Assembly: GCA_963839955.1 (NCBI GenBank)
Contig: CAWIXB010000001.1
Location: forward strand, 806,001-870,000
Reading direction: 5' to 3'
Length of the DNA stretch: 64,000 bases
Origin: CAWIXB01 sp963839955
GTDB taxonomy: Bacteria > Actinomycetota > Actinomycetes > JACCUZ01
Below the pieces are notes generated by a model. The model had not been told where the DNA came from. It saw nothing but the letters and a program-made list of their open reading frames with translations, and ran no database searches. Made by a program: the position numbers and the translations under genes. Below, piece by piece: positions 24,201-30,060 of the stretch; position 1 is the first letter of the stretch, and each line of letters begins with the position of its first letter.

Positions 24201-25357
24201 ACCAGGTCGTCGCCAGGGACGGAGCCGGCCGCTCCAGTGATCCCTCGGACCAGGCACAGGCCGACGTCGATGCCGCAGCACCCACAACCCCCGGCACGCC
24301 GACGGTCCTGGTCTCGGGCACCACGGTGGACCTGTCATGGGCGGCGTCGACCGACGACATCGCCGTGACGGGCTACAACGTCTACCGGTCGGCCACGGCC
24401 GGGTTCACGCCGGGCGCGTCGACGCTGATCGGGGCGAGCCCGAACGAGACGTTCACGGATGTCTCACGGCCGACCGGCACGTGGCACTACCGCGTCATTG
24501 CCCGGGACGGCTCGGGCAACCTGAGCGATCCTTCGGGCCAGGCCTCCGCTGTGGTGCTGGACGAGTCGGCACCGTCGGCACCTTCGGGCCTGGCTGCGGC
24601 CGTGACCGGTGCGACGGTCGCGTTGTCGTGGACCGGCTCGACCGACAACGTCGGTGTGACCGGATACGAGGTGCATCGATCCTCGACGAACGGGTTCACT
24701 CCAGGTGCGTCGACCCTGGTCACGACGGCATCGGGCGCTGCCACGACGTTCAGCGACACGTCTCGGCCGAACGGCACCTGGTACTACCGGGTGATCGCCG
24801 TCGATGCTGCCGCCAACCACAGCGACGCGTCGAACCAGGCGAGTGCCGTCGTCAACACGGCCGCGGTCGTGGTCTCGTTGACACCGACGGCCGACACCTA
24901 CGCGAACCAGGGTGCGCCGTCGACGAACTTCGGCGGGGTGTCGACCCTGGCCTCGCGCGGCAACCTGGGGATGATCTCCTACCTGCGGTTCGTGGTGCCC
25001 GCGGCGCCGGCCGGGAAGACGTTGTCGAGCGCAGCATTCCGGGTGCGAACGACCGCCGACTCGTTCGCCGGGTCGACCGAGCCGCATCTGCTCAGGTTCG
25101 CCAGCAACTCGTGGAGCGAGTCCGGCCTGAACTGGAACAACAGGCTGGCGCCGACCGGCGCGACGTTGGCCACGGTCACGAACACCGTGCCCAACACCGT
25201 CTACACGGTGCCGGTGGACGTGGCCGGCATCTCGCCGATGGTCGGCACGACGGGCACGCTGTCGGTGAGCAACACCGGCACGGACGTCATGTGGTTCTGG
25301 TCGCGTAGCCACGCCAACACCACCTACCGCCCGCAGCTCATCCTCACCTACAGCTGA
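18224..25357 (+). CDS. giant secreted multidomain protein: propeller-like N-terminus, 2 LamG, 12 FN3, 2 DNRLRE (CBM96-like)
   Basis: The predicted product has about 2,377 aa. The GTG at 18224 is preferred because GGGGG lies 6 nt upstream and it yields a clean Sec signal (VVRRGLSAVLGLLLVAGLIP, cleavage near AQA-LEA); ATGs at 18176 and 18209 are alternatives. Residues 30-405 hold about five repeats of the type GGxFxxVNGxxxxxxAxxD, suggesting a beta-propeller. A divergent FN3 domain follows (410-515), then two LamG/concanavalin-like domains (520-745, 750-985), three FN3, one DNRLRE domain (about 1280-1443), eight more FN3 and a final DNRLRE (2212-2377). FN3 copies of about 95 residues share SWTASTDDVGVTGYDVYRS-like cores. 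No catalytic domain, sortase motif or C-terminal anchor is visible. A role in binding plant polysaccharide or the cell surface is inferred. Confidence 0.85.
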   Translation: MVRRGLSAVLGLLLVAGLIPALSSAPAQALEAPVAFTSAKLPTYQTNGIAWTVAAAGGRAYVGGTFTSIRPPGAAAGTGEIGRSNFAVLDAATGNPTSCAPSVTGSGATVRALSVSPDQETLYIGGFFSAVNGVGRNNIAALDLDTCSVVTSFRPLANGTVRAITSDEDAVYYGGSLTAVGGVARAHAAAAAAVGTATPGALLGWNPSFDLDVRAIALKPDSSVVVVGGDFNVVNGASGHALAVVNPTSGATVKTWQTDFIHAKSVVKALAVDDTGFYTGNEGTGMGIFDGRLAVNWGTYAERWRDTCLGATQTVVVHQGVLYAGHHAHDCLSMGAFPDGIRWHFTAQSVNDPTLLPWFPNSNEGLGEALGPRGMAAASTSSGNYMWAVGEFTTINGTAQQGMTRFGPPPDTVAPSNPVSSVTSTRSGQVTVAWRRSLDTDDATLTYRVFRDGSSTPIHTVTGVSWFWNRRQLTYTDTGLEPGSVHTYRVSASDGTNTTLNAAKSVTVASGSSAYQERVQTDGATFHWRYDEPADVFRADSTGNDNNGTSQGGTTPQVVPAAVVDDPSRALSVSGGTTTIYSETFHPAPTTFTAETWFKTTTTSGGKLMGFGDKQLLSSLNYDRHIYMTTAGRLIFGVNANSVKQTIQSPLAYNNGAWHHVAASQGPGGIALYVDGIRVARNTSVTTAQNYSGFWRVGGDNLANWTSRPTTDFWVGTLDETAVYPKALSGATITDHYQMGTGVVVPSTVPTDFYGQTVYNDTPALYWRLGEPSGSRAADWSGNGATGTYAAGVARGVTGAVVGTTDKAVTFNGTSTGRVATDDAVAAPSAYSLEAWVRTNTSVGGRIIGFSNSQTGTSTTSDRLVYMRNDGRITFGARTSGGVITSITSSAAYNNNVYHHVVATRGSTGMALYVDGVLVASLSSQPTLNYTGFWRAGGDTLAGWPSAPTNSFIPATVDELAVYDTQLTLAQVRGHHSAGNSAVADLAPPTLPTEVSAAAAAGEAALSWQPSSDNVGVTGYEVHRSTTPDFTPTAATRVSTVAGTSTTETDVPYGLWYYRIVAKDAAGNASIPSDPVSLFITDVVPPSAPGVPTATTNASSAALSWPASTDNIGVTGYVVYRSTSPGFTPGPANEVTTVVVPSFLDSPLVTDTYHYKIKARDAAGNLSNESAEATAVLVDNVAPSDPAGVTVNVVGTNATVSWEPSTDDGTVTGYDVYRSDLSGFTPGGATLIGSPTGTSFLDSPAPEGTSYYRVVAKDGGGNRSLASTEVTGFVTPFPSVVTLFPEADTYANQGAATTNFGTTSSLFSRGSLGAISYMRFVVPPAPAGKNLTSAVLRFRTNTDTAAGSIEPHTISFANNSWSETALVWNGRPALIGDPLGFTPADTVPNTAYTVGLDVPAMQTLVGGEGTLAVSGTGTDSLWFWSRSFGTTASRPQLVLTYAPGAPTKPAGLSATVDSGTVNLSWSPSSHVDGITGYDVYRSGTAGFIPGPSNLIGSVTDPSYVDPSRPSGSWFYKVVSKIEAGERSDPSNQLRVDVDNAAPSAPTALSATPAGASVGLSWTASTDDVGVTGYTIYRSAVPGFTPTPGDLFGFSVGTTYTDQPSTGTWYYRVVANDAFGHTSAPSNQATASVDAVGPSKPTDLTATVAGATVDLSWTASTDDIGVSGYDVYRSASPGITPSAVTLVGSSLGTTFTDPLRPVGTWYYRVVARDAAGNSSEVSDEVSALVLDETAPSAPSDLTATPEGQSVGLLWTESTDNVAVTGYTIYRSDTAGFTPGVGNLLTFVAGTSYLDAPSTGTWYYQVVANDAAGHSSAPSNEAFASVDGAPPTAPTDLSATVTDATVDLSWTASTDNTEVSRYDVYRSATSGFTPDEDSLVGAATGTSYSDSPVPGGTWYYKVVANDPSGNRSDPSAQAPVDVDLSAPSAPGGLTATPSGGSVALSWTASTDDVGVTGYDVHRSATSGFTPDADNLIASPTGTSYADSRPTGTWYYQVVARDGAGRSSDPSDQAQADVDAAAPTTPGTPTVLVSGTTVDLSWAASTDDIAVTGYNVYRSATAGFTPGASTLIGASPNETFTDVSRPTGTWHYRVIARDGSGNLSDPSGQASAVVLDESAPSAPSGLAAAVTGATVALSWTGSTDNVGVTGYEVHRSSTNGFTPGASTLVTTASGAATTFSDTSRPNGTWYYRVIAVDAAANHSDASNQASAVVNTAAVVVSLTPTADTYANQGAPSTNFGGVSTLASRGNLGMISYLRFVVPAAPAGKTLSSAAFRVRTTADSFAGSTEPHLLRFASNSWSESGLNWNNRLAPTGATLATVTNTVPNTVYTVPVDVAGISPMVGTTGTLSVSNTGTDVMWFWSRSHANTTYRPQLILTYS
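21175..24855 (+). repeat. eleven FN3-coding repeats of about 285 bp, interrupted by one DNRLRE domain
   Basis: Three copies (21175-22050) precede and eight copies (22553-24855) follow the first DNRLRE domain. Each encodes APSAPxxLxAT, then LSWTASTDDVGVTGYxVYRS, then GTWYYRVVAxDAAGN and SxPSxQAxxxV. The last eight are the most alike, which suggests recent unequal crossing-over and makes this stretch prone to copy-number change and assembly error. Confidence 0.85.
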
Positions 25358-25380
25358 GGAGCCACGCGGTCGTCCGCGGG

Positions 25381-25412
25381 GGCGCAGCCCAGGCTCAGGT
25401 CTGGGCTGTGCC
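25381..25412 (+). terminator. hairpin terminator after the giant protein gene
   Basis: GGCGCAGCCCAG and CTGGGCTGTGCC form a 12-bp stem with one G-U pair around an 8-nt loop, starting 23 nt after the stop codon. Confidence 0.7.
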
Positions 25413-25451
25413 GCCCTGCCGCTCGATCCGTCCGGCGCACGGTCGGCACCC

Positions 25452-25480
25452 TTGACAGTCCGGACAAGGCCACCCATTCT
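25452..25480 (+). promoter_or_regulatory. predicted promoter of the three-glycosidase operon
   Basis: TTGACA (25452-25457), exactly 17 nt, then CATTCT (25475-25480). The palindromic operator starts 4 nt after the -10, so it would cover the transcription start. Confidence 0.65.
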
Positions 25481-25484
25481 GGCC

Positions 25485-25500
25485 ATGTGAACGTTCACAT
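25485..25500. promoter_or_regulatory. perfect 16-bp LacI-type operator (arabinose regulon site 1)
   Basis: ATGTGAACGTTCACAT is a perfect palindrome with the CG centre typical of LacI-family sites. Close variants occur before araB (two copies), at 44810 and at 58343. It is the most symmetrical member of the set. Confidence 0.8.
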
Positions 25501-25566
25501 TAGCGAGTCCAGGGACGGCCGCTCGGCGCAGCGAGCCTGGGCCACATCGACCACGGAGGTACGGCA

Positions 25567-27795
25567 GTGACCACCACCCAGGAGACGTCCGGTCTCGACC
25601 GGCGTGGCTTCCTTCGGACCGCAGGGGCGGCCACCGCCGGCGCAGTGCTCACGACGCAGGCCGCGGGAGTCGCCTCCGCAGGCGCGGCATCCGACACCGC
25701 GGCCGCTCCGGGTCCTGGCCCGCTCACGCAGGCGGAGTTCTTCGACCGCAACAAAAGCTGGGTGGTCAAGCCGTTCGCCCTCGACCAGGTGCGGCTCGTC
25801 GACGGCACGCTGTTCACCGAGAAGCGCGACCGCGTCCTCAACTACGCGTCGTCCTACCCCGCCGACCGCGTGCTGCACAACTTCCGCGTGACGGCGGGGC
25901 TTCCGACCCCCGAGGGGTCCTCGCCTCCCGGCGGCTGGGACGACGCGACGGGCAACCTGCGCGGGCACTTCAGCGGACACCTGATCACGCTGTTCGCACA
26001 GGCCTTCGCCTCGACCCAGAGCTCGGTCTACAAGGAGAAGGTCGACTACATCGTCGCCGAGCTCGGCAAGTGCCAGGACGCGCTCGCCGCGGCGGGGGAG
26101 TCCAGCCATCCCGGGTTCCTGGCCGCCTATCCGGAGACGCAGTTCGTTCGGCTCGAGTCCTACGCGACGTACCCGACGATCTGGGCCCCCTACTACACCT
26201 GTCACAAGATCATGCGCGGCCTGATCGACTCGTACCTCCTCGTGGGCAACGAGCAGGCGCTCGACATCGCCGCGTTGATGGGCGACTGGGTGCACAGCCG
26301 CTTGTCGGTGCTGCCGCGCGAGCAGCTCAACCGCATGTGGTCGATCTACATCGCGGGCGAGTACGGCGCGATGAACGAGGTGATGTCCGACCTGCACGCG
26401 ATCACCGGAAAGGCGCACTACCTCGACGCCGCCAAGTGCTTCGACAACCGGCAGTCGCTCTTCGGTGCCACCGTCGAGAACAGGGACATCCTCACCCGCC
26501 TGCACGCCAACACGCACGTCCCGCAGTTCCTCGGCTACCTGCGGGTCTTCGACCAGTCCAAGGAGAAGGACTACTACAAAGCCACCGAGAACTTCTGGCA
26601 CATGGTGGTCACTCCGCGGATGTTCAGCCACGGCGGTACGAGCGGAACGTGGGAGGCCACCCCCGACCTGTCCAGGAACACCAACCCCGAGCTCTTCCAG
26701 CCCCGCGGGTTCATCGCGAACGCGATCGCCGGCAACGGCGCCGAGACATGCACGACCTACAACATGCTCAAGATCACCAGGAACCTGTTCTTCCACGACC
26801 CCGACGCGAAGTACATGGACTACTACGAGCGAGGTCTGCTCAACCACATCCTCGGGTCGAAACGGGACACCGAGAGCACGAGCTCCCCGAACGTCACCTA
26901 CTTCCTGCCCCTGAGCCCCGGCAACGCGCGTGGCTACGGCAACACGGGAACGTGCTGCGGCGGATCGGGGCTGGAGAACCACACGAAGTACCAGGAGTCG
27001 ATCTACTTCCGCTCGAAGGACAACCGCGCGCTCTACGTCAACCTCTATGCAGCGTCGGTGCTCACATGGGCGGAGAAGGGCTTCGTCGTCACGCAGGAGA
27101 CCGACTACCCGCGGCAGCAGGGCAGCCGGCTGACCGTCAACGGCCGCGGCCCGCTGGAGATCAAGCTGCGGGTCCCCTCGTGGGCCGAGGGCTATCAGGT
27201 CAAGGTCAACGGGAAGGCGCAGCCCGGGCACGCGGTGCCGGGCAGCTACCTCAGCATCAACCGCGGATGGAAGCCCGGGGACACGATCGACGTGTCCATC
27301 CCGTTCCCCGTGCGCATCGAGAAGGCGCTGGACCGGCCGGACATCCAGTCCGTGTTCCACGGCCCGGTGCTCCTCCCGGCACTGAGCGCGGAGACGTCGT
27401 TCCGGTCGTTCTCGCTCTACAAGGATCTCAAGCTCGACGGCGACCTGTCCCGGGCGGTGGTGCCGGAGGCGGCAGGGCGGTTCACGACGAACGGCCACAC
27501 CCTGCGTCCCCTGTACGTCGGCGACAACGAGCGTCACCACCCGTACTTCCAGCGCAGCGAGCCATCCGTGGTCTTCGGGACGCGGGACTCCGGCGTGGCC
27601 AACCGCGACCAGGGCGACGGCTCGACGTTCCTCGACGAGGTGTGGGCGGCGGCGCCGTTCAGGGACCAGCGCGCCTTCGAGGAGACGGTGCGTCGAGTCG
27701 CGCGCGACTCGTCCCGTGCCGGCCTGCTCACCAAGGACGAGGAGAAGGCCATCGTCGACGCCGCACACGCGGCCGAGCCCGACCTTCGACCCTGA
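25567..27795 (+). CDS. exported beta-L-arabinofuranosidase-like enzyme (GH127/GH146 type), Tat signal
   Basis: The predicted protein has 742 aa. The GTG start follows GGAGG at about 7 nt. The N-terminus carries a twin-arginine signal (DRRGFLRTAGAATAGAVLTT) and an Ala-rich cleavage region, so it is probably exported folded. The body is an (alpha/alpha)6 glycosidase: FALDQVRLVDGTLFTEKRDR, RGHFSGHLITLFAQAF, NGAETCTTYNMLKITR near residue 389 and TGTCCGGSGLENHTKYQES near residue 460. The Glu and three Cys in these motifs correspond to the zinc-bound Glu/Cys3 centre of GH127/GH146 enzymes, in which a cysteine is the nucleophile. It should release L-arabinofuranose from beta-linked arabinosides outside the cell. 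It is the first gene of an operon with two GH43 enzymes; the stop codon lies within a terminator-like duplication. Confidence 0.88.
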   Translation: MTTTQETSGLDRRGFLRTAGAATAGAVLTTQAAGVASAGAASDTAAAPGPGPLTQAEFFDRNKSWVVKPFALDQVRLVDGTLFTEKRDRVLNYASSYPADRVLHNFRVTAGLPTPEGSSPPGGWDDATGNLRGHFSGHLITLFAQAFASTQSSVYKEKVDYIVAELGKCQDALAAAGESSHPGFLAAYPETQFVRLESYATYPTIWAPYYTCHKIMRGLIDSYLLVGNEQALDIAALMGDWVHSRLSVLPREQLNRMWSIYIAGEYGAMNEVMSDLHAITGKAHYLDAAKCFDNRQSLFGATVENRDILTRLHANTHVPQFLGYLRVFDQSKEKDYYKATENFWHMVVTPRMFSHGGTSGTWEATPDLSRNTNPELFQPRGFIANAIAGNGAETCTTYNMLKITRNLFFHDPDAKYMDYYERGLLNHILGSKRDTESTSSPNVTYFLPLSPGNARGYGNTGTCCGGSGLENHTKYQESIYFRSKDNRALYVNLYAASVLTWAEKGFVVTQETDYPRQQGSRLTVNGRGPLEIKLRVPSWAEGYQVKVNGKAQPGHAVPGSYLSINRGWKPGDTIDVSIPFPVRIEKALDRPDIQSVFHGPVLLPALSAETSFRSFSLYKDLKLDGDLSRAVVPEAAGRFTTNGHTLRPLYVGDNERHHPYFQRSEPSVVFGTRDSGVANRDQGDGSTFLDEVWAAAPFRDQRAFEETVRRVARDSSRAGLLTKDEEKAIVDAAHAAEPDLRP

Positions 27796-27854
27796 ACCCA
27801 GGCTCGGCCGCACCCGCGGCCGAGCCCGACCCTCGACCCTGAACCCAGGCTCGG
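27769..27854 (+). repeat. tandem duplication (39-bp unit, 38/39 identical) across the end of the gene
   Basis: Units at 27769-27807 and 27816-27854 differ at one base. The first unit contains the last codons and the stop of the upstream gene; the second repeats the same coding tail (AAEPDPRP and stop) outside the gene. Each unit carries both arms of a hairpin, so the copies can pair within or between units. Confidence 0.85.
27801..27826 (+). terminator. perfect 11-bp stem formed between the two repeat units
   Basis: GGCTCGGCCGC-ACCC-GCGGCCGAGCC begins 5 nt after the upstream stop codon. It exists only because of the 39-bp duplication: right arm of unit 1 with left arm of unit 2. It is a probable terminator or attenuator between the first and second glycosidase genes. 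Confidence 0.65.
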
Positions 27855-27877
27855 GCATCCACACGACCTGCTCATCT

Positions 27878-29986
27878 ATGCGCCGACGGAAATCGATTTC
27901 GAAAGTGAGACCAACAGTGAATTGGACGACGCGAGTAGCCGCCATTGCGACGGCAGCCCTAGCCGGCGGGATGCTTGTGGTCCCGCTTCAGTCGAATGCG
28001 GTCGCCGCTCCGCCGTCGGTGCCTTGGTCGGGGCAGGGGAAGAGCTTCACGAGCACCGAGCGCGAGGACGGGACGTTCGGCAACCCGGTGACCGGGTCGG
28101 ACGTTCCCGACGTCAGCACGATCCGCGTCCCGGCCGAGGAGGCCGGGGAGGACCGGGACGTCTACTACATGGTCAGCACGACCATGGAGCTTGCGCCGGT
28201 CGCCCCGGTCCTCAAGTCCTACGACCTGGTCAACTGGGAGATCGCGAGCTACGTCGACGACGTCCTCGAGACGAACGACGGGAGTGCGCTCCGCAACGGC
28301 AAGAGCTCCTACGGCCAGGGGCAGTGGGCGAGCACGATCGCGCTCCACGACGGCACGTACTACGTGATGTTCAACAGCAACAACAACGGCCACTCCTACC
28401 TGTTCACCACTGACGACATCGAAGACGGGGAATGGACGAAGCACTCGTACAGCCGGTCGTTCCACGACCCGTCGTTGTTCTTCGACGACGCGAACGACGG
28501 CGCCCCGTACGTCTTCTACGGCTACGGGTCGACCAGCGTGGCAAAGCTCAGCGAGGACCTGAAGTCGGTGACGGCGACGTACCCCAACGTCATCGCCAGC
28601 TCCAACTACGTCAACGAGTCGGGCTACAGCAACGCTGAGCTCGGTACGAGCTGGGAGGGCATCCAGGTCTACTACGCCAACGGGTACTACTACGCGCTGG
28701 GCATCGCCTGGGCGAAGTTCGGCCGGCAGGCGATCGTCTTCCGGTCCAAGAGCCTGTTGGGCGCTGTGGCCGGTGACCCGTACGCCGCGAAGATCGCGGT
28801 CGGCACGTCCGCGATCGCCCAGGGCAGCTTTGTCAGCACAGACGCCCAGGGGGCGCCGCCGAACTACGCGCTGCTGTTCCGCGACGACTTCCCCACCGGC
28901 CGGGTCCCGGTCCTGGTGCCGGTGGACTGGACCGAGGGCGACTCGCAGGCCTGGCCGTCATTCGGCAACGGCACGCCCGGCCCGGGCCAGGTCGAGCTGC
29001 CCGGCAGCCTGCCGATGCCGGTCGAGCTGCCCGACGACGAGCGACGCCTAGCGATGTCCTCGAGTGTGGTGACGTCCGACGAGTTCGACAACGGTTCGGG
29101 CCTGGCGCTGCCGTGGCAGTGGAACCACAACCCCGATAACCGGTACTGGTCGCTGACCGACCGGAAGGGCTGGCTGCGGCTGACGACCGGGCACCTCGTG
29201 ACGGGGACGGCGACCGCGCAGTTCAACCTCACGCGGTTCGAAGAGGCGCGCAACACGCTGTCGCAGCGCACGTTCGCGCCGACCTCCTCCGCGGAGACGC
29301 GCATGGACATCCACGCGATGAAGGACGGCGACACGGCCGGCCTGGCGGTCTACAACCGGCAGGTCAGCTACATCGGGGTCCGTCAGAAGGCCGGCAAACG
29401 GACCCTCGGTGTGGTCAGTCGGCCGGCCACGACGTACGCCAACTCGAACCCGCCGATCGAGGGGGCCGAGGATTTCCTGGCCTCCGTGCCGCTCCCCGAC
29501 CGGGCTCGCGAGGTCTACGTGAAGGCCGACCTGGACCTGCGTAGGTCGGGGGACACCCGGAACACGGTGCAGTTCCTGTACAGCCTCGACGGAAAGACGT
29601 GGCAGAAGCTCGGTGCCGCGAACGCGAAGCTCGCGCAGTGGGAGGCCTCGCACTTCAAGGGCCAGCGGTTCGGCCTGTTCGACTACGCGACCGAGTCGCT
29701 CGGCGGGCACGTCGACTTCGACTACTACAACCTCTCCGACACCCTGACGTCTCAGGGGAAGCCGGTCGACAGGGCAGACCTCGACTGGCTGATCGCCGAG
29801 GCCGAGGGCCTGCGCGGTCCCGACTACACCCACGCGTCGTGGGCTGCCGTACGCGATGCACTTCGGACGGCGAAGGCCGTTAAGGCGCCATCGACCCAGA
29901 ACCAGGTCGACGCTCCCGCCCAGGCGCTCAACCGAGCCGTCGCCTCGCTCGTCGAGGCCGATCGCCCGGGGCCGAAGGGACCGTGA
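27878..29986 (+). CDS. exported GH43-family glycosidase with C-terminal jelly-roll and FIVAR domains
   Basis: The predicted protein has about 702 aa. The ATG at 27878 gives a basic n-region (MRRRKSISKVR) and a Sec signal ending near NAVAA; GTGs at 27905 and 27917, the latter with an AAAG-GAGA-like ribosome site, are alternatives. Residues about 55-400 are the five-bladed GH43 propeller. Catalytic acidic residues are expected in SDVPDVSTIRV (base), SFHDPSLFFDD (pKa modulator) and SWEGIQVYYANG (acid). A GH43 C-terminal beta-sandwich follows (DEFDNGSGLALPWQWNHNPD to near residue 610), then a FIVAR helical domain ending in LNRAVASLVEADRPG. The family includes alpha-L-arabinofuranosidases and beta-xylosidases; context favours an arabinoside. 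Confidence 0.88.
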   Translation: MRRRKSISKVRPTVNWTTRVAAIATAALAGGMLVVPLQSNAVAAPPSVPWSGQGKSFTSTEREDGTFGNPVTGSDVPDVSTIRVPAEEAGEDRDVYYMVSTTMELAPVAPVLKSYDLVNWEIASYVDDVLETNDGSALRNGKSSYGQGQWASTIALHDGTYYVMFNSNNNGHSYLFTTDDIEDGEWTKHSYSRSFHDPSLFFDDANDGAPYVFYGYGSTSVAKLSEDLKSVTATYPNVIASSNYVNESGYSNAELGTSWEGIQVYYANGYYYALGIAWAKFGRQAIVFRSKSLLGAVAGDPYAAKIAVGTSAIAQGSFVSTDAQGAPPNYALLFRDDFPTGRVPVLVPVDWTEGDSQAWPSFGNGTPGPGQVELPGSLPMPVELPDDERRLAMSSSVVTSDEFDNGSGLALPWQWNHNPDNRYWSLTDRKGWLRLTTGHLVTGTATAQFNLTRFEEARNTLSQRTFAPTSSAETRMDIHAMKDGDTAGLAVYNRQVSYIGVRQKAGKRTLGVVSRPATTYANSNPPIEGAEDFLASVPLPDRAREVYVKADLDLRRSGDTRNTVQFLYSLDGKTWQKLGAANAKLAQWEASHFKGQRFGLFDYATESLGGHVDFDYYNLSDTLTSQGKPVDRADLDWLIAEAEGLRGPDYTHASWAAVRDALRTAKAVKAPSTQNQVDAPAQALNRAVASLVEADRPGPKGP

Positions 29987-30060
29987 TGCAGCAAGCGTGA
30001 CCTCGGGCGTGGAGACCGCCGCGCGGTGAAGACAAGGCAACCGATGAGGAGCAGGGACAG

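Noticed and set aside
21175..24855. Regularly spaced repeats considered as a CRISPR-like array
   Set aside because: The period (about 285 bp) is far too long, the repeats are coding and degenerate, and they encode FN3 domains in one continuous frame.
25495..27945. 816-codon minus-strand frame opposite the GH127/146-type gene
   Set aside because: Pure antisense of a gene with intact catalytic motifs and ribosome binding site; composition is Val/Arg/Gly-rich without recognisable fold.
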